64,000 nt of DNA, taken from positions 103,281-167,280 of the forward strand of contig JAGSPU010000374.1 in assembly GCA_019321725.1 (NCBI GenBank), read 5' to 3'. Below are positions 37,310-51,400 of the stretch, one piece after another. The stretch is from Paulownia fortunei. Its lineage: Eukaryota > Streptophyta > Magnoliopsida > Lamiales > Paulowniaceae. Each line of letters begins with the position of its first letter. Within the stretch, counting starts at the first letter, position 1. Position numbers and translations under genes: made by a program. A model generated the notes under the pieces. The model was given only the letters and a program-made list of their open reading frames with translations. It was not told the origin of the DNA and made no database searches.

Positions 37310-38984
37310 TCACCTGCTCGCTAATATTCCTCTAGTGCTTTGTACTTTATGACGCATAATCCAAAAAATCTTATTTTTTGCTCCGAAAGTTTTAACAAAA
37401 AAAACACCAAGCCACCCTCGTTCCACGCTACTCTCTATTGTTTCTGTATTTTTAGACGTAAAATCTAAAAAATCCCAATTTCTGCAACTCAAATTTTCAC
37501 CTCCACACTCCCACTAATATCTCTGATGTGTATTCTATGATAAGATATAGAATACAGAAAAACCTAATTTTGGCAATAGAAACTTTCACCATAAAATTGC
37601 CATGTCATCCCCACCCTTTCGCTACTCTCTCTCTTAGCTTATGTATTTTATGATGTAAAATCGAAAAGTACTAACTTTTGCTACTGAAAATTTCACAGTA
37701 CAAAAATAGGCCAACCCACCCCTTCGATACTCTCTCTTGTATTAGGTGTTCTATGACATACAATCCTAAAACCCTAATTTTTGCTAAAAAAAATTTAATA
37801 GTACAAATGCAAGGCTACTACTATGATCTCATTAGTGTCGGATATTTGTTCTGTGTTTAAGGATGAAAAATCTAACAAACCCAAGTTTTTTGCTAAAAAT
37901 ATTTTCACCCTACCAGCTCGCAAATATTCCTCTAGTATTTTGTATTTTATGATGCATAATCCAAAAAATCCTAATTTTTGATCCTAAAGTTTTAACAAAA
38001 TAAACACCAGGCCGTCCTCGTGCCTCGCTACTATGTGTATTTTTAGACGCAAAATCAAAAAAATCCCAATTTCTGCAACTCAAATTTTCACCTCCACCCT
38101 CCCCTAACATCACTGATGTGTTTTCTATTATAAGATATAGATTACAAAAAACCCTAGTTTTGGTAATAGAAAGTTTCACCATAAAAACGTCATGCCATCC
38201 CCACCCTCTCGCTACTCTCCCACTTAGCTTATGTATGTTATGATGTAAAATCAAAAAGTCCTATTTTTTGCTACTGAAAATTTTAGAGTGCAAAAATAGG
38301 CCACCCCACCCCATCGCTACTCTCTCTTGTATTTAGTGTTCTATGATGTACAATCATCAAAATCCTATTTTTTGCTATAAATATTTTTACCCCACCAGCT
38401 CGCAAATATTCCTCTAGTGTTTTGTACTTTCTCATGCATAATCTAAAAAATCCTAGTTTTTGCTCCTAAAGTTTTAAGAAAATAAACACCTGGCCATCCT
38501 CGTGCCTCGCTACTCTCTGTTGTTTTTGTATTTTCAAATGCAAAATCTCAAAAACCTAAATAACTGCAACTCAAATTTTCACCTCCACCCTCCTAATAAC
38601 ATCTGTGTGCTCTGTTATAAGATATAGAATACAGAAAACCCTAGTTTTGGTAATAGAAAGTTTCACCATAAAAACGCCATGCCATCCCCACACTTTCGCT
38701 AGTCTCTTTCTTAGCTTATGTATTTTATGATGTAAAATAAAAAAGTTCTAATTTTTGCTACTGAAAATTTCACAATACAAAAACAGACCACCTCTACCCC
38801 TTCGCTGCTCTCTCTGGTATTTAGTGTTCTATCATGTACAGTCCTAAAAATTCTAATTTTTGGTAATAAAATTTTAAGATTGCAAATCCAAGGCTACTAC
38901 CCACTCGTTAGTGTCGTACTTTTGTTCCGTGTTTAAGGATGTAAAATCTATTAAACTCTGGTGTTGGCTATAAGTATTTTCACC
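37310..38984 (+). repeat. 1,675 bp HOR, unit 6
   Basis: Standard 1,675 bp form. It is the last unit with CCTCCCCTAAC in the second C subrepeat, before the G-insertion variant takes over. Confidence 0.93.
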
Positions 38985-40660
38985 TCACCTGCTCGCTAAT
39001 ATTCCTCTAGTGCTTTGTACTTTATGACGCATAATCCAAAAAATCTTATTTTTTGCTCCGAAAGTTTTAACAAAAAAAACACCAAGCCACCCTCGTTCCA
39101 CGCTACTCTCTATTGTTTCTGTATTTTTAGACGTAAAATCTAAAAAATCCCAATTTCTGCAACTCAAATTTTCACCTCCACACTCCCACTAATATCTCTG
39201 ATGTGTATTCTATGATAAGATATAGAATACAGAAAAACCTAATTTTGGCAATAGAAACTTTCACCATAAAATTGCCATGTCATCCCCACCCTTTCGCTAC
39301 TCTCTCTCTTAGCTTATGTATTTTATGATGTAAAATCGAAAAGTACTAACTTTTGCTACTGAAAATTTCACAGTACAAAAATAGGCCAACCCACCCCTTC
39401 GATACTCTCTCTTGTATTAGGTGTTCTATGACATACAATCCTAAAACCCTAATTTTTGCTAAAAAAAATTTAATAGTACAAATGCAAGGCTACTACTATG
39501 ATCTCATTAGTGTCGGATATTTGTTCTGTGTTTAAGGATGAAAAATCTAACAAACCCAAGTTTTTTGCTAAAAATATTTTCACCCTACCAGCTCGCAAAT
39601 ATTCCTCTAGTATTTTGTATTTTATGATGCATAATCCAAAAAATCCTAATTTTTGATCCTAAAGTTTTAACAAAATAAACACCAGGCCGTCCTCGTGCCT
39701 CGCTACTATGTGTATTTTTAGACGCAAAATCAAAAAAATCCCAATTTCTGCAACTCAAATTTTCACCTCCACCCTCCCGCTAACATCACTGATGTGTTTT
39801 CTATTATAAGATATAGATTACAAAAAACCCTAGTTTTGGTAATAGAAAGTTTCACCATAAAAACGTCATGCCATCCCCACCCTCTCGCTACTCTCCCACT
39901 TAGCTTATGTATGTTATGATGTAAAATCAAAAAGTCCTATTTTTTGCTACTGAAAATTTTAGAGTGCAAAAATAGGCCACCCCACCCCATCGCTACTCTC
40001 TCTTGTATTTAGTGTTCTATGATGTACAATCATCAAAATCCTATTTTTTGCTATAAATATTTTTACCCCACCAGCTCGCAAATATTCCTCTAGTGTTTTG
40101 TACTTTCTCATGCATAATCTAAAAAATCCTAGTTTTTGCTCCTAAAGTTTTAAGAAAATAAACACCTGGCCATCCTCGTGCCTCGCTACTCTCTGTTGTT
40201 TTTGTATTTTCAAATGCAAAATCTCAAAAACCTAAATAACTGCAACTCAAATTTTCACCTCCACCCTCCTAATAACATCTGTGTGCTCTGTTATAAGATA
40301 TAGAATACAGAAAACCCTAGTTTTGGTAATAGAAAGTTTCACCATAAAAACGCCATGCCATCCCCACACTTTCGCTAGTCTCTTTCTTAGCTTATGTATT
40401 TTATGATGTAAAATAAAAAAGTTCTAATTTTTGCTACTGAAAATTTCACAATACAAAAACAGACCACCTCTACCCCTTCGCTGCTCTCTCTGGTATTTAG
40501 TGTTCTATCATGTACAGTCCTAAAAATTCTAATTTTTGGTAATAAAATTTTAAGATTGCAAATCCAAGGCTACTACCCACTCGTTAGTGTCGTACTTTTG
40601 TTCCGTGTTTAAGGATGTAAAATCTATTAAACTCTGGTGTTGGCTATAAGTATTTTCACC
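38985..40660 (+). repeat. 1,675 bp HOR, unit 7 (1,676 bp, G insertion)
   Basis: First unit with an inserted G at 39779 (CCTCCCGCTAAC), which gives the extra base. The insertion closes the longer minus-strand open frame seen in units 2, 4, 5 and 6. Confidence 0.93.
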
Positions 40661-42336
40661 TCACCTGCTCGCTAATATTCCTCTAGTGCTTTGTACTTTA
40701 TGACGCATAATCCAAAAAATCTTATTTTTTGCTCCGAAAGTTTTAACAAAAAAAACACCAAGCCACCCTCGTTCCACGCTACTCTCTATTGTTTCTGTAT
40801 TTTTAGACGTAAAATCTAAAAAATCCCAATTTCTGCAACTCAAATTTTCACCTCCACACTCCCACTAATATCTCTGATGTGTATTCTATGATAAGATATA
40901 GAATACAGAAAAACCTAATTTTGGCAATAGAAACTTTCACCATAAAATTGCCATGTCATCCCCACCCTTTCGCTACTCTCTCTCTTAGCTTATGTATTTT
41001 ATGATGTAAAATCGAAAAGTACTAACTTTTGCTACTGAAAATTTCACAGTACAAAAATAGGCCAACCCACCCCTTCGATACTCTCTCTTGTATTAGGTGT
41101 TCTATGACATACAATCCTAAAACCCTAATTTTTGCTAAAAAAAATTTAATAGTACAAATGCAAGGCTACTACTATGATCTCATTAGTGTCGGATATTTGT
41201 TCTGTGTTTAAGGATGAAAAATCTAACAAACCCAAGTTTTTTGCTAAAAATATTTTCACCCTACCAGCTCGCAAATATTCCTCTAGTATTTTGTATTTTA
41301 TGATGCATAATCCAAAAAATCCTAATTTTTGATCCTAAAGTTTTAACAAAATAAACACCAGGCCGTCCTCGTGCCTCGCTACTATGTGTATTTTTAGACG
41401 CAAAATCAAAAAAATCCCAATTTCTGCAACTCAAATTTTCACCTCCACCCTCCCGCTAACATCACTGATGTGTTTTCTATTATAAGATATAGATTACAAA
41501 AAACCCTAGTTTTGGTAATAGAAAGTTTCACCATAAAAACGTCATGCCATCCCCACCCTCTCGCTACTCTCCCACTTAGCTTATGTATGTTATGATGTAA
41601 AATCAAAAAGTCCTATTTTTTGCTACTGAAAATTTTAGAGTGCAAAAATAGGCCACCCCACCCCATCGCTACTCTCTCTTGTATTTAGTGTTCTATGATG
41701 TACAATCATCAAAATCCTATTTTTTGCTATAAATATTTTTACCCCACCAGCTCGCAAATATTCCTCTAGTGTTTTGTACTTTCTCATGCATAATCTAAAA
41801 AATCCTAGTTTTTGCTCCTAAAGTTTTAAGAAAATAAACACCTGGCCATCCTCGTGCCTCGCTACTCTCTGTTGTTTTTGTATTTTCAAATGCAAAATCT
41901 CAAAAACCTAAATAACTGCAACTCAAATTTTCACCTCCACCCTCCTAATAACATCTGTGTGCTCTGTTATAAGATATAGAATACAGAAAACCCTAGTTTT
42001 GGTAATAGAAAGTTTCACCATAAAAACGCCATGCCATCCCCACACTTTCGCTAGTCTCTTTCTTAGCTTATGTATTTTATGATGTAAAATAAAAAAGTTC
42101 TAATTTTTGCTACTGAAAATTTCACAATACAAAAACAGACCACCTCTACCCCTTCGCTGCTCTCTCTGGTATTTAGTGTTCTATCATGTACAGTCCTAAA
42201 AATTCTAATTTTTGGTAATAAAATTTTAAGATTGCAAATCCAAGGCTACTACCCACTCGTTAGTGTCGTACTTTTGTTCCGTGTTTAAGGATGTAAAATC
42301 TATTAAACTCTGGTGTTGGCTATAAGTATTTTCACC
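40661..42336 (+). repeat. 1,675 bp HOR, unit 8 (1,676 bp, G insertion)
   Basis: It carries the same G insertion, at 41455. Otherwise it is of the standard form. Confidence 0.93.
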
Positions 42337-44011
42337 TCACCTGCTCGCTAATATTCCTCTAGTGCTTTGTACTTTATGACGCATAATCCAAAAAATCTTA
42401 TTTTTTGCTCCGAAAGTTTTAGCAAAAAAAACACCAAGCCACCCTCGTTCCACGCTACTCTCTATTGTTTCTGTATTTTTAGACGTAAAATCTAAAAAAT
42501 CCCAATTTCTGCAACTCAAATTTTCACCTCCACACTCCCACTAATATCTCTGATGTGTATTCTATGATAAGATATAGAATACAGAAAAACCTAATTTTGG
42601 CAATAGAAACTTTCACCATAAAATTGCCATGTCATCCCCACCCTTTCGCTACTCTCTCTCTTAGCTTATGTATTTTATGATGTAAAATCGAAAAGTACTA
42701 ACTTTTGCTACTGAAAATTTCACAGTACAAAAATAGGCCAACCCACCCCTTCGATACTCTCTCTTGTATTAGGTGTTCTATGACATACAATCCTAAAACC
42801 CTAATTTTTGCTAAAAAAAATTTAATAGTACAAATGCAAGGCTACTACTATGATCTCATTAGTGTCGGATATTTGTTCTGTGTTTAAGGATGAAAAATCT
42901 AACAAACCCAAGTTTTTTGCTAAAAATATTTTCACCCTACCAGCTCGCAAATATTCCTCTAGTATTTTGTATTTTATGATGCATAATCCAAAAAATCCTA
43001 ATTTTTGATCCTAAAGTTTTAACAAAATAAACACCAGGCCGTCCTCGTGCCTCGCTACTATGTGTATTTTTAGACGCAAAATCAAAAAAATCCCAATTTC
43101 TGCAACTCAAATTTTCACCTCCACCCTCCCGCTAACATCACTGATGTGTTTTCTATTATAAGATATAGATTACAAAAAACCCTAGTTTTGGTAATAGAAA
43201 GTTTCACCATAAAAACGTCATGCCATCCCCACCCTCTCGCTACTCTCCCACTTAGCTTATGTATGTTATGATGTAAAATCAAAAAGTCCTATTTTTTGCT
43301 ACTGAAAATTTTAGAGTGCAAAAATAGGCCACCCCACCCCATCGCTACTCTCTCTTGTATTTAGTGTTCTATGATGTACAATCATCAAAATCCTATTTTT
43401 TGCTATAAATATTTTTACCCCACCAGCTCGCAAATATTCCTCTAGTGTTTTGTACTTTCTCATGCATAATCTAAAAAATCCTAGTTTTTGCTCCTAAAGT
43501 TTTAAGAAAATAAACACCTGGCCATCCTCGTGCCTCGCTACTCTCTGTTGTTTTTGTATTTTCAAATGCAAAATCTCAAAAACCTAAATAACTGCAACTC
43601 AAATTTTCACCTCCACCCTCCTAATAACATCTGTGTGCTCTGTTATAAGATATAGAATACAGAAAACCCTAGTTTTGGTAATAGAAAGTTTCACCATAAA
43701 AACGCCATGCCATCCCCACACTTTCGCTAGTCTCTTTCTTAGCTTATGTATTTTATGATGTAAAATAAAAAAGTTCTAATTTTTGCTACTGAAAATTTCA
43801 CAATACAAAAACAGACCACCTCTACCCCTTCGCTGCTCTCTCTGGTATTTAGTGTTCTATCATGTACAGTCCTAAAAATTCTAATTTTTGGTAATAAAAT
43901 TTTAAGATTGCAAATCCAAGGCTACTACCCACTCGTTAGTGTCGTACTTTTGTTCGTGTTTAAGGATGTAAAATCTATTAAACTCTGGTATTGGCTATAA
44001 GTATTTTCACC
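42337..44011 (+). repeat. 1,675 bp HOR, unit 9 (1,675 bp, right edge)
   Basis: It has the G insertion (43131), a private A-to-G change at about 42422 (TTTTAGCAAAA) and a lost C near 43954 (TTGTTCGTGTTT). One base gained and one lost restore 1,675 bp. Beyond it the array changes to longer units. Confidence 0.92.
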
Positions 44012-46884
44012 TCACCTGCTCGCTAATATTCCTCTAGTGCTTTGTACTTTATGACGCATAATCCAAAAAATCTTATTTTTTGCTCCGAAAGTTTTAACAA
44101 AAAAAACACCAAGCCACCCTCGTGCCATGCTACTCTCTATTGTTTCTGTATTTTTAGACGCAAAATCTAAAAAATCCCAATTTCTGCAACTCAAATTTTA
44201 ACCTCCACCCTTCCACTAATATCTCTGATGTGTATTCTATTATAGGATATAGAATATAGAAAAACCTAATTTTGGCAATAGAAAGTTTCACCATAAAATT
44301 GCCATGTCATCCCCACGCTTTCGCTACTCTCTCTCTTAGCTTATGTATTTTTTGATGTAAAATCGAAAAGTACTAACTTTTGCTACTGAAAATTTCACAG
44401 TACAAAAATAGGCCAACCCACCCCTTCGATACTCTCTCTTGTATTAGGTGTTCGATGATATACAATCCTAAAAATCCTAATTTTTGCTAAAAAAATTTTA
44501 ATAGTACAAATGCAAGGCTACTACTATGATCTCATTAGTGTCGGATATTTGTTATGTGTTTAAGGATGTAAAATCTAAGAAACCCTAATTTTTGCTAAAA
44601 GTATTTTCATCCTACTAGCTCGCTAATATTCCTCTAGTATTTTGTATTTTATGATGCATAATCCAAAAAATCCTAATTTTTGCTCCTATAGTTTTAACAA
44701 AAAAAACACCAAGCCACCCTCGTGCCACGCTACTCTCTATTGTTTCTGTATTTTTAGATGCAAAATCTAAAAAATCCCAATTTCTGCAACTCAAATTTTC
44801 ACCTCCACCCTCCCACTAATATCTCTGATGTGTATTCTATTATAGGATATAGAATATAGAAAAACCTAATTTTGGCAATAGAAAGTTTCACCATAAAATT
44901 GCCATGTCATCCCCACGCTTTCGCTACTCTCTCTCTTAGCTTATGTATTTTTGATGTAAAATCGAAAAGTACTAACTTTTGCTACTGAAAATTTCACAGT
45001 ACAAAAATAGGCCAACCCACCCCTTCGATACTCTCTCTTGTATTAGATGTTTTATGATATACAATCCTGAAAACCCTAATTTTTGCTAAAAAAATTTTAA
45101 TAGTACAAATGCAAGGCTACTACTATGATCTCATTAGTGTTGGATATTTGTTCTGTGTTTAAGGATGTAAAATCTAATAAACCCTAGTTTTTGCTAAAAA
45201 TATTTTCACCCTACCAACTCGCAAATATTCCTCTAGTATTTTGTATTTTATGATGCATAATTCAAAAAATCCTAATTTTTGCTCCTAAAGTTTTAACAAA
45301 ATAAACACCAGGCCGTCCTCGTGCCTCGCTACTCTCTGTTCTCTCTGTATTTTTAGACACAAAATCTAAAAAATACCGATTTCTGCAACTCAAATTTTCA
45401 CCTCCACCCTCCCACTAATATCTCTGATGTGTATTCTATTATAAGATATAGAATACAGAGAAACTTAATTTTAGCAACAGAAAGTTTCAGCATAAAATTG
45501 TAATGTCATCCCCACCCTTTCGGTACTCTCTCTCTTAGCTTATGTATTTTATGATGTAAAATCGAAAAGTACTAACTTTTGCTACTAAAAATTTCACAGT
45601 ACAAAAATAGGCCAACCCACCCCTTCGATACTCTCTCTTGTATTAGGTGTTCTAGGATATACAATCCTAAAACCCTAATTTTTGCTAAAAAAATTTTAAT
45701 AGTACAAATACAAGGCTACTACTATGATCTCATTTATGTCGGATATTTGTTCTGTGTTTAAGGATGAAAAATCTAACAAACCCTAGTTTTTGCTAAAAAT
45801 ATTTTCACCCTAGCAGCTCGCAAATATTCCTCTAGTATTTTGTATTTTATGATGCATAATCCAAAAAATCCTAATTTTTGCTCCTAAAGTTTTAACAAAA
45901 TAAACACCAGGCCGTCCTCGTGCCTCGCTACTCTTTGTATTTTTAGACGCAAAATCAAAAAAATCCCAATTTCTGCAACTCAAATTTTCACTTCCACCCT
46001 CCCACTAGCATCACTGATGTGTTTTCTATTATAAGATATAGAATACAGAAAATCCTAGTTTTGGTAATGGAAAGTTTCACCATAAAAACGCCATGTCATC
46101 CCCACCCTTTCGCTACTCGCCCACTTAGCTTATGTATGTTATGATGTAAAACCAAAAAGTCCTATTTTTTGCTACTGAAAATTTTAGAGTGCAAAAATAG
46201 GCCACCCCACCCCATCGCTACTCTCTCTTGTATTTAGTGTTCTATGATGTACAATCATCAAAATCCTATTTTTGCTATAAATATTTTTACCCCACCAGCT
46301 CGCAAATATTCCTCAAGTGTTTTGTACTTTCTCATGCATAATTTAAAAAATCCTAGTTTTTGCTCCTAAAGTTTTATGAAAATAAACACCTGGCCATCCT
46401 CGTGCCTCGCTACTCTCTGTTGTTTTTGTATTTTCAAATGCAAAATCTCAAAAACCTAAATAACTGCAACTCAAATTTTCACCTCCACCCTCCTAATAAC
46501 ATCTGTGTGCTCTGTTATAAGATATAGAATACAGAAAACCCTAGTTTTGGCAATAGAAAGTTTCACCATAAAAACGTCATGCCATCCCCAAACTTTCGCT
46601 AGTCTCTTTCTTAGCTTATGTATTTTATGATGTAAAATAAAAAAGTTCTAATTTTTGCTACTGAAAATTTCACAATACAAAAACAGACCACCCCTACACC
46701 TTCGCTGCTCTCTCTGTTATTTTGTGTTCTATCATGTACAATCCTAAAAATTCTAATTTTTGGTAGTAAAATTTTAAGATTGCAAACCCAAGGCTACTAC
46801 CCTCTCGTTAGTGTCGTACTTTTGTTCCGTGTTTAAAGATGTAAAATCTATTAAACTCTGGTGTTGGCTATAAATATTTTCACC
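44012..46884 (+). repeat. 2.87 kb extended unit (five monomers minus one F)
   Basis: The spacing from the HOR landmark at 44012 to the next at 46885 is 2,873 bp, about 1,675 plus two monomers. The extra monomers begin after the first: the block with GTGCCACGCTACTCTC near 44722 and the block with ACACAAAATCTAAAAAATAC near 45357. The right part returns to the usual order, including the F-less monomer (E-to-A fusion near 46270) and the CCTAAATAACTGC C variant near 46457. Confidence 0.85.
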
Positions 46885-49169
46885 TCACCTGCTCGCTAAT
46901 ATTCCTCTAGTGCTTTGTACTTTATGACGCATATTCCAAAAAATCTTATTTTTTGCTCCGACAGTTTTAACAAAAAAAACACCAAGCCACCCTCGTGCCA
47001 TGCTACTCTCTATTGTTTCTGTATTTTTAGACGCAAAATCTAAAAAATCCCAATTTCTGCAACTCAAATTTTAACTTCCACCCTCCCACTAATATCTCTG
47101 ATGTGTATTCTATTATAGGATATAGAATATAGAAAAACCTAATTTTGGCAATAGAAAGTTTCACCATAAAATTGCCATGTCATCCCCACGCTTTCGCTAC
47201 TCTCTCTCTTAGCTTATGTATTTTTTGATGTAAAATCGAAAAGTACTAACTTTTGCTATTGAAAATTTCACAGTACAAAAATAGGCCAACCCACCCCTTC
47301 GATACTCTCTCTTGTATTAGGTGTTCGATGATATACAATCCTAAAAATCCTAATTTTTGCTAAAAAAATTTTAATAGTACAAATGCAAGGCTACTACTAT
47401 GATCACATTAGTGTCGGATATTTGTTTTGTGTTTAAGGATGTAAAATCTAAGAAACCCTAATTTTTGCTAAAAATATTTTCATCCTACTAGCTCGCAAAT
47501 ATTCCTCTAGTATTTTGTATTTTATGATGCATAATCCAAAAAATCCTAATTTTTGCTCCTAAAGTTTTAACAAAAAAAACACCAAGCCACCCTCGTGCCA
47601 CGCTACTCTCTATTGTTTCTGTATTTTTAGATGCAAAATCTAAAAAATCCCAATTTCTGCAACTCAAATTTTCACCTCCACCCTCCCACTAATATCTCTG
47701 ATGTGTATTCTATTATAGGATATAGAATATAGAAAAACCTAATTTTGGCAATAGAAAGTTTCACCATAAAATTGCCATGTCATCCCCACGCTTTCGCTAC
47801 TCTCTCTCTTAGCTTATGTATTTTTTGATGTAAAATCGAAAAGTACTAACTTTTGCTACTGAAAATTTCACAGTACAAAAATAGGCCAACCCACCCCTTC
47901 GATACTCTCTCTTGTATTAGATGTTTTATGATATACAATCCTGAAAACCCTAATTTTTGCTAAAAAAATTTTAATAGTACAAATGCAAGGCTACTACTAT
48001 GATCTCATTAGTGTTGGATATTTGTTCTGTGTTTAAGGATGTAAAATCTAATAAACCCTAGTTTTTGCTAAAAATATTTTCACCCTACCAACTCGCAAAT
48101 ATTCCTCTAGTATTTTGTATTTTATGATGCATAATTCAAAAAATCCTAATTTTTGCTCCTAAAGTTTTAACAAAATAAACACCAGGCCGTCCTCGTGCCT
48201 CGCTACTCTCTGTTCTCTCTGTATTTTTAGACACAAAATCTAAAAAATCCCAATTTCTGCAACCAAAATTTTCACCTCCACTCTCCCACTAACGTCACTG
48301 ATGTGTTTTCTATTATAAGATATAGAATACAGAAAACCCTAGTTTTGGTAATAGAAAGTTTCACCATAAAAACGCGATGCCATCCCCACCCTTTCGCAAC
48401 TCTCCCACTTAGCTTATGTATGCTATGACGTAAAATCAAAAAGTCCTATTTTTTGCTACTGAAAATTTTAGTGTGGAAAAATAGGCCACCCCACCCCATC
48501 GCTACTCTCTCTTGTATTTAGTGTTCTATGATGTAAAATCATCAAAATCCTATTTTTTGCTATAAATATTTTTACCCCACCAGCTCGCAAATATTCCTCT
48601 TGTGTTTTGTACTTTCTCATGCATAATCTAAAAAATCCTAGTTTTTGCTCCTAAAGTTTTAAGAAAATAAACACCTGGCCATCCTCGTGCCTCGCTGCTC
48701 TCTGTTGTTTTTGTATTTTCAAATGCAAAATCTCAAAAACCTAAATAACTGCAACTCAAATTTTCACCTCCACCCTCCTAATAACATCTGTGTGCTCTGT
48801 TATAAGATATAGAATACAGAAAACCCTAGTTTTGGCAATAGAAAGTTTCACCATAAAAACGTCATGCCATCCCCACCCTTTCGCTACTCTCTTTCTTAGC
48901 TTATGTATTTTATGATGTAAAATAAAAAAGTTCTAATTTTTGCTACTTAAAATTTCACAATATAAAAACAGACCACCCCTACCCTTCGCTGCTCTCTCTT
49001 GTATTTAGTGTCCTATCATGTACAATCCTAACAATTCTAATTTTTGGTAATAAAATTTTAAGAGTGCAAATCCAAGGCTACTACCCACTTGTTAGTGTCG
49101 TACTTTTGTTCGGTGTTTAAGGATGTAAAATCTAATAAACTCTGGTGTTGGCTATAAATATTTTCACCT
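46885..49169 (+). repeat. 2.28 kb extended unit (four monomers minus one F)
   Basis: It is a close copy of the preceding 2.87 kb unit with one monomer (~590 bp) removed. Shared rare markers include GTGTTCGATGATATACAAT (44449 and 47321), ACAATCCTGAAAACCC (45061 and 47935) and TTAGTGTTGGATATTTG (45134 and 48009). The match with the first unit breaks within subrepeat C near 48250, after which it follows the later monomer of that unit. Confidence 0.83.
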
Positions 49170-51400
49170 CACCTGCTCGCTAATATTCCTCTAGTGCTTT
49201 GTACTTTATGTAACATAATCCAAAAAATCTTAGTTTTTCCCCTGAAAGTTTTAACAAAAAAAACACCAAGCCACCCTCGTGCCACGCTACTCTCTATGGT
49301 TTCTGTATTTTCAGATGCAAATCTAAAAAATCCCAATTTCTGCAACTCAAATTTTCACCTCCATCCTTCCACTAATATATCTGATGTGTTTTCTATTATA
49401 AGATATAGAATACAGAAAATCCTAATTTTGGCAATAGAAAGTTTCACCATAAAATTGCCATGCCATCCCCACCCTTTCGCTACTCTCTCTCTTAACTTAT
49501 GTATTTTATGATGTAAAATCAAAAAGTCCTAACTTTTGCAACTGAAAATTTCATAGTACAAAAATAAGCCATCCCCACCCCTTCGATACTCTCTCTTGCA
49601 CTAAATGTTCTATGATATACAATCCTAAAAACCCCAATTTTTGCTAATAAAATTTTAATAGTACAAATCCAAGGCTATTACTACCATCACATTAGTGTCG
49701 GACATTTGTTCTGTGTTTAAGGATGTAAAATCTAATAAGCCCTAGTTTTTGCTAAAAATATTTTCACACCATCAACTCGCAAATAATCCTCTAGTGTTTT
49801 GTACATTATGATGCATAATCCAAAAACCATAGTTTTTGCTTCGAAAGTTTAAATAAAAAAAACACAAGGTCACACTCGTCCCTCGCCACTCTCTGTTGTT
49901 TCTGTATTTTCAGATGCAAAATCGAAAAAATCATAATTTCTGCAACTCAAATTTTCACCTCCACCCTCCCACTAATATCTCTGATGTGTTTTCTATTATA
50001 AGATATAGAATATAGAAAATCCTAATTTTGGCAATAGAAAGTTTCACCATAAGATTGCCATGCCATCCCCACCCTTTCGCTACTCTCTCTCTTAGTTTAT
50101 GTATTTTATGATGTAAAATTCAAAAGTCCTATTTTTTGCTACTGAAAACTTCACAGTACAAAAATAGGTCACCCCCACCCCTTGGATACTCTCTCTTGTA
50201 TTAGGTGTTCTATGATATACAATCCTAAAACCCTAATTTTTCTAATAAAATTTTAATAGTACAAATGCAAGGATACTACTATGATCTCATTAGTGTCGGA
50301 CATTTGTTCTGTGTTTAAGGATGTAAAATCTAAGAAACCCTAGTTTTTGCTAAAAATATTTTCACCATACCAGCTCGCAAATATTCCTCTAGTGTTTTGT
50401 ACTTTGTGATGAATAATCCAAAAAATTCTAATTTTTGCTCCTAAAGTTTTAACAAAATAAACACCAGGCCGTCCTCGTGCCTCGCTACTATCAGTTCTTT
50501 CTGTATTTTTAGATGCAACATCTAAAAAATCCCAATTTCTGCAACTCAAATTTTCACCTCCACCCTCCCACTAACATCATTGATGTGTTTTCTACTATAA
50601 GATATAGAATACAGAAACCCTGGTTTTGGTAATAGAAAGTTTCACCATAAAAACGCCATCCCCACCCTTTCGCTACTCTCTCTCTTAGCTTATGTATGCT
50701 ATGATGTAAAATCAAAAAGCCCTAACTTTTGCTACTGAAAATTTCAGAGTACAAAAATAAGCTAGCCCACCCCATCGCTACTCTCTCTTGTATTTAGTGT
50801 TCTACGATGTACAATCATCAAAATACTATTTTTTGCGAAGAAAATTTTAATATTACAAATCCAAGGCTACTACTATCATCTCATTAGTGTTTGACATTTG
50901 TTCTGTGTTTAAGGATGTAAAATCTAATAAACCCTATCTTTTGCTAAAAATATTTTCACCCCACCAGCTCGCAAATATTACTCTAGTGTTTTGTACTTTC
51001 TCATGCATAATATAAAAAATCCTAGTTTTTGCTCCTAAACTTTTAAGAAAATAAAACACCTGGCCATCCTCGTGCCTCGCTACTCTCTGTTGTTTCTGTA
51101 TTTTCAAACGCAAAATCTAAAAAACCTAAATAACTGCAACTCAAATTTTCACCTCCACCCTCCCACTAGCATCTCTGATGTATTTTCTATTATAAGATAT
51201 AGAATACCGAAAACCTTAGTTTTGAAAATAGAAAGTTTCACCATAAAAACGCCATGCCATCCCACCCTTTCGCTACTCTCTTTCTTAGCTTATGTATTTT
51301 ATGATGTAAAATAAAAAAGTTCTAATTTTTGCTTCTGAAAATTTCACAATACAAAACAGACCACCCCCACCCCTTCGCTGCTCTCTCTGGTATTTAGTGT
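49170..51400 (+). repeat. 597 bp monomers between the extended HORs and the mixed block
   Basis: About 3.7 monomers of intact A-F order. The one near 50800 keeps the ACAATCATCAAAATACTA variant typical of the F-less monomer, but here F is present (from about 50823, GAAGAAAATTTTAATATT). It may represent the state before the F loss. I see no higher-order period within this stretch. Confidence 0.8.

Larger units (their letters stand above)
28101..44011 (+). repeat. Homogeneous 1,675 bp higher-order repeat array
   Basis: Nine complete units and one partial left unit repeat almost without change. Phase landmarks lie at 28938, 30611, 32286, 33960, 35635, 37310, 38985, 40661, 42337 and 44012, giving lengths 1673, 1675, 1674, 1675, 1675, 1675, 1676, 1676 and 1675. 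Each unit is three 597 bp monomers with one F subrepeat missing from the middle monomer. All length differences are explained by four small indels described under individual units. This is the most homogeneous part of the window and the most likely site of recent amplification. Confidence 0.96.

Noticed and set aside
28101..44011. CRISPR-like regular spacing
   Set aside because: The repeats are hundreds of bases long with no unique spacers and no cas genes. This is satellite DNA.
49194..49511. 105-codon plus-strand frame; likewise 104 codons at 56970-57284 and 98 codons at 60390-60686
   Set aside because: Long only by chance joining of two subrepeat frames through private indels. They encode the same repeat-derived residues as the shorter frames and have no gene context.
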